Source of the DNA: an uncultured Oscillospiraceae bacterium
GTDB lineage: Bacteria; Bacillota; Clostridia; Oscillospirales; Oscillospiraceae
Length of the DNA stretch: 52,357 nt
Assembly (NCBI GenBank): GCA_944385705.1
Contig: CALWYF010000010.1
Location: 1 to 52,357 of the forward strand
Reading direction: 5' to 3'
Positions 1 to 10,124 of this stretch are shown in pieces (positions within the stretch are counted from its first letter, which is position 1; each line of letters begins with the position of its first letter). Under the pieces are notes generated by a model. That model did not search any database, was not told the DNA's origin, and saw only the letters and a list, made by a program, of their open reading frames with translations. Made by a program: the position numbers and the translations under genes.

Positions 1-356
1 CCGGCAGTATCCAGCGTTCCGCGGATGATATGATAACGGGTACCGGGAAGGTCCTTCACACGGCCGCCGCGGATCATCACGACGCTGTGCTCCTGCAGAT
101 TGTGTCCTTCGCCGGGAATGTAGCTGGTAACCTCAATACCGTTGGAAAGACGTACTCTGGCAATCTTGCGCAGTGCGGAGTTAGGTTTCTTAGGAGTAGC
201 AGTCTTAACTGCGGTGCAGACGCCTCTCTTCTGAGGAGCGGACAGGTCGGTCTCCTTGTTCTTCAGGGTGTTCAGGCCCTTCTGCATTGCAGGAGACGTG
301 GACTTGTAGGTTACCTTCTCTCTGCCTTTCCTTACCAGCTGGTTAAAAGTGGGCAT
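1..356 (-). CDS. rpsL: 30S ribosomal protein S12 (C-terminus cut by window edge)
   Basis: Ribosomal protein S12 of the 30S decoding centre. The translation from ATG at 356 carries the near-invariant blocks [20 protein letters not shown] and GGRVKDLPG. About 118 codons are visible and the C-terminus lies left of the window. The N-terminal half has the extra segment seen in Bacillus and Clostridia S12, so the streptomycin-relevant lysine of PKKPNS is about residue 56; it is present and wild type. An AGGAGG ribosome site lies just upstream (about 363-368). The gene has its own promoter (475-503) beyond the rpoC terminator, so it is not simply the tail of rpoBC. rpsG and fusA would normally follow outside the window. 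Confidence 0.97.
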   Translation of the reverse strand, partial: MPTFNQLVRKGREKVTYKSTSPAMQKGLNTLKNKETDLSAPQKRGVCTAVKTATPKKPNSALRKIARVRLSNGIEVTSYIPGEGHNLQEHSVVMIRGGRVKDLPGTRYHIIRGTLDTA

Positions 357-474
357 TGTTTTCCTCCTTTCCCGAGTGTTGATTTTCCTGGAAAAGCCTG
401 TAGAATCAAGGCCTTTTCAGGGGCTTTGTGTCGGGCCGTCAGCCTTTGGGCGTACTTGGCCCACACAAGGTGAA

Positions 475-503
475 ATTTTAGCATAATTAACAAAAATAGT
501 CAA
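475..503 (-). promoter_or_regulatory. sigma-A promoter of rpsL
   Basis: On the minus strand, TTGACT (498-503) and TAAAAT (475-480) are separated by exactly 17 bp, with a TG one base before the -10 (extended -10). The predicted start is near 468, giving a leader of about 110 nt before rpsL. That leader contains an imperfect hairpin (about 392-424, arms CTGAAAAG/CTTTTCCAG). It lies downstream of the rpoC terminator. Confidence 0.8.
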
Positions 504-565
504 GAATTTTTGTCGGGGAAAATTTGAAATTATTTTTCTTCAGGGCCCACATCCCTGCCCGGGGC

Positions 566-600
566 AGAAAAAGAATACCGCCGGCTACGGCGGTATTCTT
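566..600 (-). terminator. Rho-independent terminator after rpoC
   Basis: A perfect 13-bp inverted repeat (571-583 and 588-600) with a 4-base loop lies immediately downstream of the rpoC stop on the minus strand. The T-rich end reads CTTTTTCT. It closes the rpoBC unit before the rpsL promoter. Confidence 0.9.
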
Positions 601-609
601 CATTGCTTA

Positions 610-3600
610 TCAAAGTGCGTTGCTCTTGCTCACCAGAGCGGACAGATCCACGTATTCCTCGGCAGACTCGGCAATAGACTCGTCGGTATGCTCCTCGAAA
701 TCTCTGTACATGCTAAGTCCCGTGCCGGCGGGGATGAGCTTGCCGATGATGACGTTCTCCTTCAGGCCAACCAGGTGGTCCACCTTGCCCTTGATTGCGG
801 CGTCGGTGAGGACCTTTGTAGTCTCCTGGAAGGAGGCGGCGGACAGGAAGCTCTCGGTGGCCAGGGAGGCCTTGGTGATACCCATGAGCAGCTGAGTATA
901 GGTAGCGTGGCTCAGCCCCTCTTCCCCGGCAGCTATGCGCATGTCAATCTGATGATTGGCTTCCTTCACGGCAGAGATATCCACAGTGGCGCCGGAGAGC
1001 AGGTCGGTGCTGCCTGCATCTTCCACTCTCACCTTCCGCATCATCTGGCGGACTATGACCTCAATGTGCTTGTCGTTGATGTCAACGCCCTGCTGACGGT
1101 ACACCTTCTGAACCTCGCTGGTGATATAGCTGCGCACGCCCTGACGGCCGAACTCATCGTCGTTCACGCCGCGGATACGCAGAACATCGTGGGGATTGAG
1201 GGCGCCGGAGGTGAGCTCCTGGCCCTTATCCACATGGTCGCCGTTGTGAACCAGGATACCTGCGGAGTGGGGCACGGTATACACCTCGGTCTCACCCTGA
1301 GCCTCATTGGTAACGGTGATGGAGTACATGACGCCCTTCTTTGCCTCGTCGATAGTGACGGTGCCGGAGATTTCCGACAGCACGGCCATCTTCTTGGGCT
1401 TGCGGGCCTCGAACAGCTCTTCAACACGGGGAAGACCCTGGGTGATATCGTCGCCGGCAACGCCGCCGGTGTGGAAGGTACGCATGGTCAGCTGAGTACC
1501 GGGTTCGCCGATGGACTGGGCGGCGATAACGCCCACGGCCTCGCCGGCGTTTACGGGACGGCCTATGGCTAGGTTGATGCCGTAGCACTTGGCGCAGACG
1601 CCGGAGCTGGCCTCACAGGTGAGGACGCTGCGGATATACACACGATTGATGCCGTGGGCCTCCAGGACATCGGCGTCCTCAGGCATGAGCATATGGTCGG
1701 TGTCGAAGAGCAGCTCTCCGGTCTTGGGGTCGGTAATGGCGGCGGCGGGGAAACGGCCGTGGATGGCGGTGCCGAAGCTTTCCACCAGCTGTCCCCTGTC
1801 GTAGACTGCGCTGGCCCACACGCCCTCGGTGGTGCCGCAGTCGTTCTCCCGGATAATGACCTCCTGGCAGACATCAACCATACGGCGGGTCAGGTAACCG
1901 GAGTCTGCGGTACGCAGAGCGGTATCGGCCATGCCCTTACGGGCGCCTCTGGTGGAGATGAAGTATTCCAGAACGGAGAGGCCTTCACGGAAGTTGGACT
2001 TGATGGGTATTTCTATGGTCTTACCGGCGGTGTTTGCCATCAGGCCGCGCATACCGGCCAGCTGACGGATCTGGTTCATGGAACCACGGGCGCCGGAGTT
2101 TGCCATCATATAGATGGGGTTATATTCGTCCAGGCAGTTTTGCAGAGCGTCGGTGACGTCCTTGGTGGTTTTCTCCCACTCGGAGACCACCAGGCGGTAA
2201 CGCTCGTCGTCGGTGATGAAGCCGCGCTTGTACTGCCGCTCGATGTTAACAACTTCCTGCTCGGTGGCCTTGATGAGCTCGTACTTGGCGCTGGGCACGG
2301 TCATATCCGCAACGGATATGGTAATTGCGCCCTTGGTGGAGTACTTATAGCCCAGGGCCTTGATGCTGTCCAGCACCTCGGCAGAAATGGTGAAGCCGTA
2401 CTTCTGGATGCAGCGGTCGATGATATCTCCCAGCTGTTTCTTGCCCACCTGGAAGCTTATCTCGTGGTCAAAGGCATGCTCCGGGTCGCTGCGGTCCACA
2501 TAGCCCAGATCCTGGGGAATGGGCTCGTTGAAGATTATACGGCCCACAGTGGTGGTGATTATCTTCTTCTTTTCCACGCCGTCCACGGTCTTGGTGACTC
2601 TCAGACGTATGGGAGCGTGCAGGCCCACTACGCCCTCGTTATAGGCCATGATAGCCTCGTTGGAGTCACGGTACATAAGGGTGGGTTTATAGGTGGCGGG
2701 GCGGGTACCCTCCTGCTTTGCCTTCTGGTTTGCACTGTAGATCTCGTCGCCGTCCACGATGGAGCCGACCTCAAAGCCGGTGTCGCCGGGGTCGTCAATG
2801 ACCAGGCGCTCGGCGCCCTTCTCTGCAGAGCCTATGCGCATCATGGTCAGGTAGTAGGAGCCCAGGATCATGTCCTGAGTAGGCACGGTAACAGGGTGAC
2901 CGTCCTGAGGACGCAGCAGGTTGTTGGCGGAGAGCATCAGAATGCGGGCCTCAGCCTGGGCCTCGGCGGACAGAGGCACGTGAATGGCCATCTGGTCGCC
3001 GTCGAAGTCGGCGTTATATGCGGTGCAGACCAGGGGGTGCAGACGCAGGGCCCGGCCTTCCACCAGAATGGGCTCGAAGGCCTGGATGCCCAGGCGGTGC
3101 AGAGTAGGTGCACGGTTGAGCAGCACGGGGTGCTCCTTGATGACGTCCTCCAGGGCGTCCCACACCTCGGTGCGCTGCTTATCAACCATCTTCTTGGCGG
3201 ACTTGATGTTGTTGGCCACGCCGTCCTCCACCAGCTTTTTCATGACGAAGGGGCGGAACAGCTCAATGGCCATCTCCTTGGGGACGCCGCACTGGTAGAT
3301 CTTCAGGTCAGGGCCTACCACGATAACGCTACGGCCGGAGTAGTCAACACGCTTGCCCAGCAGGTTCTGACGGAAACGGCCCTGCTTGCCCTTGAGCATG
3401 TCGCTGAGGGACTTGAGCGCTCTGGAGTTTGCACCGGTGACGGCACGGCCCCGGCGGCCGTTGTCGATAAGGGCGTCCACAGCCTCCTGGAGCATACGCT
3501 TTTCGTTGCGGACGATGATGTCGGGAGCGTTCAGCTGCTGGAGTCTCTTCAGACGGTTATTGCGGTTTATGACTCTGCGGTACAGGTCGTTCAAGTCGGA

Positions 3601-4350
3601 GGTGGCGAAGCGGCCGCCGTCCAGCTGTACCATGGGGCGTATCTCAGGGGGAATGACGGGGAGGATGTCTATTATCATCCACTCGGGGCGGTTGCCGCTC
3701 TGGCGGAAGGCCTCCACCACTTCAAGGCGCTTGACTATCTTGGCCTTCTTCTGGCCGCTGGCGGTCTTCAGCTCCTCCCGGAGCTCGGCTGCCAGCTTGT
3801 CGCAGTCAATCTGCTTGAGCAGCTCCTTAATGGCCTCGGCGCCGATACCGGCTTTGAAGTCGTCCTCGTACTTCTCCCGCATGTCTCTGTACTCACGCTC
3901 AGAGAGTATCTGGCACTTTTCCAGAGGGGTAAAGCCCGGGTCGATGACTATATAGTTGGCAAAGTACAGCACCTTCTCCAGCATTCTGGGGGTGAGATCC
4001 AGCATCAATCCCATGCGGCTGGGTATGCCCTTAAAGTACCAGATATGGGACACGGGAGCGGCCAGTTCGATGTGGCCCATGCGCTCACGGCGCACCTTGC
4101 TCTTGGTGACCTCCACGCCGCAGCGGTCGCAGATCTTGCCCTTGTAGCGGATCTTCTTGTATTTGCCGCAGTGGCATTCCCAGTCCTTGGTGGGTCCGAA
4201 AATGCGCTCGCAGAACAGGCCGTCCCGCTCGGGCTTGAGGGTGCGGTAGTTTATGGTCTCCGGCTTTTTAACTTCGCCGTAGGACCAGCTGAGTATCATT
4301 TCAGGTGAGGCGATACCTATCTGAATAGCGTCAAAGGGTGTATAGCTCAT
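610..4350 (-). CDS. rpoC: DNA-directed RNA polymerase subunit beta'
   Basis: Largest catalytic subunit of RNA polymerase, 1,246 aa, a normal Firmicutes length. The N-terminal zinc ribbon is visible (CHC at about 60-62 and CDRC at about 75-78), as are the clamp and the catalytic magnesium loop NADFDGD near residue 447. The C-terminal cysteine cluster ([13 protein letters not shown]) is also present. I chose ATG at 4350: its AGGAGG sits 7 bases upstream and the start overlaps the rpoB stop as TGATG. A GTG one codon upstream (4353) is the only near alternative. Translation is probably coupled to rpoB. It ends at a strong terminator (566-600). Confidence 0.98.
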   Translation of the reverse strand: MSYTPFDAIQIGIASPEMILSWSYGEVKKPETINYRTLKPERDGLFCERIFGPTKDWECHCGKYKKIRYKGKICDRCGVEVTKSKVRRERMGHIELAAPVSHIWYFKGIPSRMGLMLDLTPRMLEKVLYFANYIVIDPGFTPLEKCQILSEREYRDMREKYEDDFKAGIGAEAIKELLKQIDCDKLAAELREELKTASGQKKAKIVKRLEVVEAFRQSGNRPEWMIIDILPVIPPEIRPMVQLDGGRFATSDLNDLYRRVINRNNRLKRLQQLNAPDIIVRNEKRMLQEAVDALIDNGRRGRAVTGANSRALKSLSDMLKGKQGRFRQNLLGKRVDYSGRSVIVVGPDLKIYQCGVPKEMAIELFRPFVMKKLVEDGVANNIKSAKKMVDKQRTEVWDALEDVIKEHPVLLNRAPTLHRLGIQAFEPILVEGRALRLHPLVCTAYNADFDGDQMAIHVPLSAEAQAEARILMLSANNLLRPQDGHPVTVPTQDMILGSYYLTMMRIGSAEKGAERLVIDDPGDTGFEVGSIVDGDEIYSANQKAKQEGTRPATYKPTLMYRDSNEAIMAYNEGVVGLHAPIRLRVTKTVDGVEKKKIITTTVGRIIFNEPIPQDLGYVDRSDPEHAFDHEISFQVGKKQLGDIIDRCIQKYGFTISAEVLDSIKALGYKYSTKGAITISVADMTVPSAKYELIKATEQEVVNIERQYKRGFITDDERYRLVVSEWEKTTKDVTDALQNCLDEYNPIYMMANSGARGSMNQIRQLAGMRGLMANTAGKTIEIPIKSNFREGLSVLEYFISTRGARKGMADTALRTADSGYLTRRMVDVCQEVIIRENDCGTTEGVWASAVYDRGQLVESFGTAIHGRFPAAAITDPKTGELLFDTDHMLMPEDADVLEAHGINRVYIRSVLTCEASSGVCAKCYGINLAIGRPVNAGEAVGVIAAQSIGEPGTQLTMRTFHTGGVAGDDITQGLPRVEELFEARKPKKMAVLSEISGTVTIDEAKKGVMYSITVTNEAQGETEVYTVPHSAGILVHNGDHVDKGQELTSGALNPHDVLRIRGVNDDEFGRQGVRSYITSEVQKVYRQQGVDINDKHIEVIVRQMMRKVRVEDAGSTDLLSGATVDISAVKEANHQIDMRIAAGEEGLSHATYTQLLMGITKASLATESFLSAASFQETTKVLTDAAIKGKVDHLVGLKENVIIGKLIPAGTGLSMYRDFEEHTDESIAESAEEYVDLSALVSKSNAL

Positions 4351-7300
4351 CACATATCCTCCTCATCGTCGTCGGTGTAGTCGTCGCTGCCGCCAAAGTC
4401 GGCATCGAATTCGTCCTCAGGGATATCTTCAATGGAGTAACCCTCGGACTCTATTTCATTGTCGTCGGACTGATAGAACTCGTCCTTCAGATCGGGGATG
4501 AAATCGTCGTCATCGTCGTCCTTCAGCTCTATCTCCTGACCGTTGGCATCCAGGACACGGATATCCAGACACAGGGACTGGAGCTCCTTGACCAGGACCT
4601 TGAAGGATTCAGGCACGCCGGGCTGAGGAATATTGTTGCCCTTAACGATGGCCTCGTAGGTCTTGACACGGCCGGTGACGTCGTCGGACTTGACGGTGAG
4701 TATCTCCTGCAGGGTGTAGGCGGCGCCGTAAGCCTCCAGGGCCCAGACCTCCATTTCGCCGAAACGCTGGCCGCCGAACTGGGCCTTGCCGCCCAGAGGC
4801 TGCTGAGTGACCAGGCTGTAGGGGCCGGTGGAGCGGGCGTGGATCTTATCGTCCACCAGGTGGTGGAGCTTGAGGAAGTAGACCCAGCCGACGGTGACGT
4901 CGTTATCAAACTTCTCGCCGGTGCGGCCGTCGTACATGACGCTCTTGCCGTCCTCCCGCAGTCCCGCCTGACGTAGGGTCTCACGGATGGTGGACTCGTT
5001 TGCGCCGTTGAAGACAGGGGTGGCCACCTTCCAGCCCAGAGCCTGGGCGGCATAGCCCAGGTGAACCTCCAGCACCTGACCGATGTTCATACGGGAAGGC
5101 ACGCCCAGGGGGTTCAGGACTATATCCAGAGGAGTTCCGTCGGGCAGGTAGGGCATATCCTCCCGGGGCAGAACACGGGAGACGACGCCCTTGTTGCCGT
5201 GGCGGCCGGCCATCTTGTCGCCCACGGAGATCTTACGCTTCTGGGCGATGTAGACGCGGACCACCTGGTTGACGCCGGGGTTCATCTCGTCCCCGTTCTC
5301 GCGGGTAAAGACCTTTACGTCCACGATGATGCCGCTCTCGCCGTGGGGCACCTTCAGGGAGGTGTCCCGGACTTCTCTGGCCTTCTCGCCGAATATGGCC
5401 CGGAGCAGACGCTCCTCGGCGGTGAGGTCGGTCTCTCCCTTGGGGGTGACCTTGCCCACCAGGATGTCCCCGGCGGTGACCTCGGCGCCCACCATGATTA
5501 TGCCCCGCTCGTCCAGATACTTCAGGGCATCGTCGCCCACGCCGGGGATATCCCGGGTTATCTCCTCGGGGCCCAGCTTGGTATCACGGGCGTCGCACTC
5601 GTACTCCTCCACGTGGAGGGAGGTGAACACGTCCTCCATGACCAGGCGCTCGTTGAGGAGTATTGCGTCCTCGTAGTTGTAGCCTTCCCAGTTCATGTAG
5701 CCCACCAGGATGTTCTTGCCCAGGGCTATCTCGCCGTTGGAGGTGCTGGGTCCGTCGGCCAGGACGTCGCCCTTGCAGACTCTGTCCCCGGCGTTGACTA
5801 TGGGGCGCTGGTTGATGCAGGTGCCCTGGTTGGAACGGGCAAACTTTATAAGCTTATAATCCTTGGTCTCGCCGGCATCGTATCTCACGGTGATGTACTG
5901 GGCATCCACCCGGGTGACAACGCCGTCGCCCTCGGCCAGGACGCAGACGCCGGAGTCCACGGCGCACTTGTGCTCTATACCGGTGGCCACGATGGGGGCC
6001 TGGGTAGTGAGCAGAGGCACGGCCTGACGCTGCATGTTTGCGCCCATCAGGGCACGGTTGGCGTCGTCGTTCTCCAGGAAGGGTATCATGGCGGTGGCTA
6101 TGGAAACCATCATCTTGGGGCTGACGTCGATATAGTCGACCTCTTCCCTGTTGACTTCAATTGTATCGTTGCGGTGACGGCAGGTGATACGCTTGTTTAT
6201 CAGTACGCCGTTTTCGTCCACAGGCTCGGAAGCCTGGGCCACGATGTACTGGTCCTCCATGTCGGCGGTCATATAGTCCACCTGGTCGGTGAGACGGCAT
6301 GTGCCTTTCTCCACCTTCCGGTAGGGGGCCACCAGGAAGCCGTACTCATTGGCTCTGGCGTAGGAAGCCAGGTAGTTTATAAGACCGATGTTGGGGCCTT
6401 CAGGAGTCTCTATGGGGCAGAGACGGCCGTAATGGCTGTAGTGAACGTCACGCACATCGAAGCTTGCCCGTTCACGGGACAGGCCTCCGGGGCCCAGGGC
6501 GGACATACGCCTCTTGTGGGTCAGCTCGGCCAGGGGGTTGGTCTGGTCCATGAACTGGCTCAGAGGGGAGGAACCGAAGAACTCCTTGATGGCGGCGGTG
6601 ACGGGACGGATATTTATAAGGCTCTGGGGGGTGACGATGTCCAGGTCCTGAAGGGTCATGCGCTCACGGATGACTCTCTCCATGCGGCTGAAGCCAATGC
6701 GGAACTGGTTTTGCAGCAGCTCGCCCACGCAGCGGACACGGCGGTTGCCCAGATGGTCGATATCGTCCGGTTCGCCTATGCCGTGGGCCAGGCAGTTGAG
6801 GTAGTTGACGGAGGAGAAGATATCGTCCACCACGATGTGCTTGGGTATGAGCACGTCGATGTTGTCCTTGATGGCAGCCTTGAGAGCATCGCCCTGGTAC
6901 TGCTGGCACAGCTGCTTCATGACTATGCCCCGGACCTTCTCCTTGATGCCCAGCTCGGCCGGGTCAAAGTCCACGTAACGGGAGATATCCACCATGCCGT
7001 TGGAGAAGACCCGCACGTCCTTGCCGTCGGCCTTCAGAACAACGCTGATAACTCCGGCATCGGCTATCTCTTTGGCCTTATCCCGGGAGATGACCTCGCC
7101 GGCATCGGCCAGAAGCTCGCCGGTAAAGGGATCGGCCACAGGCTGGGCCAGCTCGAAACCCGCTATACGGGGGAAGAGAGAGAGCTTCTTGTTGAACTTG
7201 TAGCGTCCAACATTGGAGATCTCATAACGACGGCGGTCAAAGAACAGGCCGTCCAGCAAAGTCTCGGCGGACTCCACAGTGGGGGGATCGCCGGGGCGCA

Positions 7301-8075
7301 GCTTCCGGTATATCTCCAGCAGGCACTCATCCCGGCTGGTGGTGGTGTCCTTGTCTATGGTGACCACCATGCGCTCGTCCTCGCCGAAGATCTCCTTGAG
7401 GCGCTCATTGGTGGTGGCTCCCACATAGGGGTCATCCACGCAGCTGAGCCAGGTGGCGGGGCGGTTCTCGTCGTAGGCACCCATGGCCTTGAGGAACCAG
7501 GTGATGGGCAGCTTGCGGTTCTTGTCTATGCGCACGGAGAAGACGTCGTTGGCGTCGGTCTCGTACTCCAGCCAGGCACCATGGTAGGGGATAATGGTGG
7601 AGGCATAGGTATTGATCATGGCCTTGTCGGTGGTCTTGTCAAAGTATACGCCGGGGGAACGTACAATCTGGGAGACGATGACACGCTCGGCGCCGTTGAT
7701 GACAAAGGTGCCGCCGTCGGTCATCAGGGGGAAGTCCCCCATGAAGATCTCCTGCTCCTTGATCTCCTCGGTCTCCTTGTTGCGCAGACGAACCCTGACC
7801 TTAAGGGGAGCGGCATAGGTTGCATCCCTGGCCTTGCACTCCTCCTCGGAATACTTGGGCTTCTCATTCATAGAATAATCTATGAAGCTCAGCTCCAGGT
7901 TGCCAGAATAGTCGGTAACGGAGTCAACATCCCTGAACACCTCACGCAGTCCGGTCTCGAGAAACCATTTGTATGAGCTCTTCTGGATCTCCAAGAGATT
8001 GGGCATCTCCATAATCTCCTGGGTGCGGGCAAAGCTTTTTCTCAAAGTCTTGCCATAGAGGACATCTTTTGGCAT
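4350..8075 (-). CDS. rpoB: DNA-directed RNA polymerase subunit beta
   Basis: Beta subunit of RNA polymerase, 1,241 aa from ATG at 8075, preceded by AAGGAG 9 bases upstream. A GTG at 8108 is in frame but has no ribosome site. The rifampicin-binding cluster reads [20 protein letters not shown] followed by ALGPGG, with the Asp, His and Ser positions commonly mutated in resistance all wild type. The C-terminus carries a long acidic tail: a run of six Asp, then many Asp/Glu to the last residue. The tail is coded immediately before and into the rpoC start. The gene is first in its unit; the usual upstream rplJ-rplL pair is absent and a divergent glycosyltransferase gene lies there instead. Confidence 0.98.
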   Translation of the reverse strand: MPKDVLYGKTLRKSFARTQEIMEMPNLLEIQKSSYKWFLETGLREVFRDVDSVTDYSGNLELSFIDYSMNEKPKYSEEECKARDATYAAPLKVRVRLRNKETEEIKEQEIFMGDFPLMTDGGTFVINGAERVIVSQIVRSPGVYFDKTTDKAMINTYASTIIPYHGAWLEYETDANDVFSVRIDKNRKLPITWFLKAMGAYDENRPATWLSCVDDPYVGATTNERLKEIFGEDERMVVTIDKDTTTSRDECLLEIYRKLRPGDPPTVESAETLLDGLFFDRRRYEISNVGRYKFNKKLSLFPRIAGFELAQPVADPFTGELLADAGEVISRDKAKEIADAGVISVVLKADGKDVRVFSNGMVDISRYVDFDPAELGIKEKVRGIVMKQLCQQYQGDALKAAIKDNIDVLIPKHIVVDDIFSSVNYLNCLAHGIGEPDDIDHLGNRRVRCVGELLQNQFRIGFSRMERVIRERMTLQDLDIVTPQSLINIRPVTAAIKEFFGSSPLSQFMDQTNPLAELTHKRRMSALGPGGLSRERASFDVRDVHYSHYGRLCPIETPEGPNIGLINYLASYARANEYGFLVAPYRKVEKGTCRLTDQVDYMTADMEDQYIVAQASEPVDENGVLINKRITCRHRNDTIEVNREEVDYIDVSPKMMVSIATAMIPFLENDDANRALMGANMQRQAVPLLTTQAPIVATGIEHKCAVDSGVCVLAEGDGVVTRVDAQYITVRYDAGETKDYKLIKFARSNQGTCINQRPIVNAGDRVCKGDVLADGPSTSNGEIALGKNILVGYMNWEGYNYEDAILLNERLVMEDVFTSLHVEEYECDARDTKLGPEEITRDIPGVGDDALKYLDERGIIMVGAEVTAGDILVGKVTPKGETDLTAEERLLRAIFGEKAREVRDTSLKVPHGESGIIVDVKVFTRENGDEMNPGVNQVVRVYIAQKRKISVGDKMAGRHGNKGVVSRVLPREDMPYLPDGTPLDIVLNPLGVPSRMNIGQVLEVHLGYAAQALGWKVATPVFNGANESTIRETLRQAGLREDGKSVMYDGRTGEKFDNDVTVGWVYFLKLHHLVDDKIHARSTGPYSLVTQQPLGGKAQFGGQRFGEMEVWALEAYGAAYTLQEILTVKSDDVTGRVKTYEAIVKGNNIPQPGVPESFKVLVKELQSLCLDIRVLDANGQEIELKDDDDDDFIPDLKDEFYQSDDNEIESEGYSIEDIPEDEFDADFGGSDDYTDDDEEDM

Positions 8076-8167
8076 TGGCGCACTCTCCTTAAATGAAATT
8101 GCAAACACCCGGTTGCGTTGTCAAACTCTGTACAGCCGGTGTTGATTTTACAGGCAGATGATGCTAT

Positions 8168-8179
8168 ACTGTGCACAGT
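8168..8179. promoter_or_regulatory. 12-bp palindrome in rpoB leader
   Basis: ACTGTGCACAGT is a perfect 12-bp palindrome in the transcribed leader of rpoB, about 40 bases downstream of the predicted transcription start. Its role is unknown. Its position would suit a protein-binding site or a leader RNA hairpin. Confidence 0.3.
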
Positions 8180-8222
8180 GAAAGTGGGTAGGGATACCCT
8201 TCCCCTGGACACATAGCAATCT

Positions 8223-8252
8223 ATTTTAACATCCTGTCCCCTGCAAAGTCAA
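8223..8252 (-). promoter_or_regulatory. sigma-A promoter of rpoBC
   Basis: On the minus strand, TTGACT (8247-8252) and TAAAAT (8223-8228) are spaced 18 bp. The predicted start is near 8216, giving a leader of about 140 nt. That leader includes a CCGG-cored stem just before the ribosome site (about 8104-8142). Confidence 0.75.
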
Positions 8253-8281
8253 GGTCATTTTTGTAAATTTAGGAAATTTTC

Positions 8282-8310
8282 GGCTGGAGATATCTCCGGC
8301 CTGTTTTTTT
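8282..8310 (+). terminator. Terminator-like hairpin in front of the glycosyltransferase gene
   Basis: GGCTGGAGA and TCTCCGGCC pair with a two-base TA spacer and one G-U pair, followed by CTG and seven T. It lies on the plus strand only 31 bases before the start of the gene at 8342. Nothing upstream on this strand needs terminating, so it may attenuate the downstream gene or block stray transcription. Confidence 0.55.
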
Positions 8311-8341
8311 ATCATTCCGTCCTTTCTCCGAGGTACTGTTC

Positions 8342-9565
8342 ATGGACATTTTTGTTACTGTTTTATTTTGTCTTGAGGCCGTGTTTGCCTACTGGCTTTT
8401 ATACCGCAGCGGAGTTCTGGAAAAGAGCTTTTCCATATATCTCTCCGCCGCCCTGCTGGCCCTGGCTTTTTCCCTCCGGGCCTTTTGCCTTAATTATGAG
8501 ACTTTGGATTATCAGAACTTTCTGAAGCAATGGGTGGAATTTTTCCGGCAGAACGGAGGCTTTGCAGCCCTCAGCCAGCCGGTGGGCAATTACAACATCC
8601 CCTATCTGTATTTTCTGGCCCTGTTCTCCTACATTCCCGCAAGCGACCTATATCTTATAAAACTGCTGAGCATTTTCTTCGACGTGCTGATGGCCTGGGC
8701 CGCCATGGGCATTGTGGGAAAGCTGGGAGGCAGCCTGGCTCAGCGCTTGGGGATTTTCTTTACCGTACTGCTTTTGCCCACGGTGGTGCTCAACGGGGCC
8801 CTGTGGGGCCAATGCGACAGCATATATGTGGCCCTGGCCCTTATGAGCATATACTGGGCTCTGGACGACAAGCCCGTTTTATCCATGTTGGCCATGACTC
8901 TGTCCTTCGGCTTCAAGCTTCAGGCCGTGTTCGTGATGCCTGTGCTGGCTATACTTTGGATGCAGGGGAAATTCAAGCTCCGCCATTTCTTTATCTTCCC
9001 CATAGCCTATGTCGTTCTGGTGCTTCCCGCCGTGCTCCTGGGCCGCCCCTTCCTGGACACCATTACCCTTTACTTCAGCCAGACCGGCAGTATAGGCAGC
9101 GGCCTGAATTACAACTCCCCCTCCGTCTTCGGTATCTTCTGGAATGTTCAGAACGAGGCTCCGGCCTCCAAGCTCGCCATAATATCCGCCTTTGTTTTTA
9201 TGCTTCTTATATTGCTTATTTGTTATGTAAACCGCAGCAGGCTGAGTTCCCGAGCCATGCTGGCCGCAGCGGTGCTGCTGGCGGTAGGCATCCCCTTTCT
9301 GCTGCCCCATATGCATGACAGATACTTCTTTGCCGGGGACATTCTCACTGTGGTTATGGCCTTTGCCTGCTGGAAGTATGCCGCCGTGGCTCCCCTGTGC
9401 CAGTTTGCCTCTCTCTTGGGCTACCACGCCTACCTGAAAATGCGCTATCTGCTGCCTATGAGATACGGCTCCTGGGCTCTGATTCTGGTGCTCATCCTGG
9501 CCGGGCACATGCTTTTCGGGGAGCTGGAAAAGGGAAAAGGCAAAAAAATTGAATTTGCTTCTTGA
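8342..9565 (+). CDS. GT-C type membrane glycosyltransferase (Gpi18-like mannosyltransferase family)
   Basis: Polytopic membrane protein of 407 aa with roughly ten hydrophobic segments. An acidic residue lies in the first extracytoplasmic loop (LDYQNFLKQW), and NYNIPYLY plus IFFDVLMAW follow. These features match the Gpi18-like / GT-C family, which uses lipid-phosphate sugars on the outer membrane face; the sugar and acceptor cannot be told from sequence. Start ATG 8342 has GAGG eight bases upstream. It is divergent from rpoB and preceded by a terminator-like hairpin. The stop codon overlaps the -35 box of the downstream tRNA promoter. It is separate from the exopolysaccharide operon at 18-32 kb but could serve the same surface glycan. 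Confidence 0.75.
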   Translation: MDIFVTVLFCLEAVFAYWLLYRSGVLEKSFSIYLSAALLALAFSLRAFCLNYETLDYQNFLKQWVEFFRQNGGFAALSQPVGNYNIPYLYFLALFSYIPASDLYLIKLLSIFFDVLMAWAAMGIVGKLGGSLAQRLGIFFTVLLLPTVVLNGALWGQCDSIYVALALMSIYWALDDKPVLSMLAMTLSFGFKLQAVFVMPVLAILWMQGKFKLRHFFIFPIAYVVLVLPAVLLGRPFLDTITLYFSQTGSIGSGLNYNSPSVFGIFWNVQNEAPASKLAIISAFVFMLLILLICYVNRSRLSSRAMLAAAVLLAVGIPFLLPHMHDRYFFAGDILTVVMAFACWKYAAVAPLCQFASLLGYHAYLKMRYLLPMRYGSWALILVLILAGHMLFGELEKGKGKKIEFAS

Positions 9566-9589
9566 CAAATCCTGATTATCTGCTATAAT
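9562..9589 (+). promoter_or_regulatory. Promoter of tRNA-Leu
   Basis: TTGACA (9562-9567), 16-bp spacer, TATAAT (9584-9589) with a TGC extended -10. The consensus is near perfect, as expected for a stable-RNA gene. The -35 overlaps the TGA stop of the upstream glycosyltransferase gene. Confidence 0.88.
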
Positions 9590-9661
9590 TCCTTATGCCT
9601 TAAATGTGGCGCGCCGGGTTGCGTATTCAGCTTTAAATGGAGCTGGTGCGCCGGCAAATAT

Positions 9662-9746
9662 GCGAGAGTGCTGGAACAGGTAGACAGGCACGTTTGAGGG
9701 GCGTGTGTCAACCGACGTGGGAGTTCAAGTCTCCTCTCTCGCACCA
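9662..9746 (+). tRNA. tRNA-Leu (anticodon GAG)
   Basis: Acceptor strands GCGAGAG (9662-9668) and CTCTCGC (9736-9742) pair perfectly, followed by discriminator A and an encoded CCA (9744-9746). The anticodon stem CACGT/GCGTG encloses TTGAGGG, giving anticodon GAG (leucine CUC/CUU codons). A long variable arm (GTC-AACC-GAC) marks a type II tRNA. The T-arm carries TTCAAGT. A strong promoter lies 72 bases upstream. Confidence 0.95.
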
Positions 9747-10045
9747 AGTCGTCGGAGCAAAGTCCGCTTTGCTCCGGCGCTTTCTATTTTATTGGGAATA
9801 GAAAGCACCATCCGCTCCGCTCCCTTGCTCCTCCTTTCCAAATCGAACCCGTGCTATGCTCTGGGCTTCGATTTGGCGATGCGGGGATTTGGACGTCATA
9901 TCGTTCGCAGCGACGATTTTTCTTGCAGAACAATCGTCACTTCTCGCTCATTCTGTCGCCGCTCCTCCCAAACCCGGACCCACTTGTGTTGGGCTCCGGG
10001 TTTGTTTTTACTACAAAGTCCGCTTTGCTCCGGCGCTTTCTATTT
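9747..10045 (+). repeat. tRNA-linked structured dispersed repeat, copy 1
   Basis: A non-coding segment starting directly after the tRNA CCA. It is a chain of hairpins: CGGAGCAAAG/CTTTGCTCCG (9753-9776); GCTTTCTATT/AATAGAAAGC (about 9779-9807); CCAAATCGAA/TTCGATTTGG (about 9838-9876); GACGAT...ATCGTC (about 9913-9939); and a terminator-like stem AAACCCGGA/TCCGGGTTT with T run (9970-10009). A 32-bp direct repeat occurs at 9758-9789 and 10014-10045. An inverted homologous copy lies at 35881-36145. In a 78-base core (about 9898-9975) I count 7 differences between copies. Short open frames here are probably not genes. The first hairpin may also terminate the tRNA transcript. Confidence 0.8.
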
Positions 10046-10054
10046 ATGGCTATG

Positions 10055-10090
10055 AAAATCCACAAGCGCCCGAGGGCGTTTGTGGATTTT
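10055..10090. terminator. Bidirectional terminator
   Basis: A 17-bp inverted repeat (10055-10071 and 10074-10090) with one G-U pair and a 2-base loop, flanked by AAAA and TTTT. It serves the tRNA/repeat transcript from the left and the DUF1538-PII operon from the right. Confidence 0.85.
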
Positions 10091-10124
10091 AAATTGTTCA
10101 TTATTCACTTTTAACTATTAGTTA

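Noticed and set aside
1654..4308. A long open frame opposite rpoC, and another opposite rpoB (5061-7976)
   Set aside because: Both are antisense to conserved polymerase genes, have no family motifs, and arise from third-position GC bias.
9705..10114. Three overlapping short ORFs after tRNA-Leu, and ORFs at 35897-36206
   Set aside because: The conserved peptide-like similarity between them comes from the DNA repeat with hairpins; no ribosome sites, and one ORF starts inside the tRNA.
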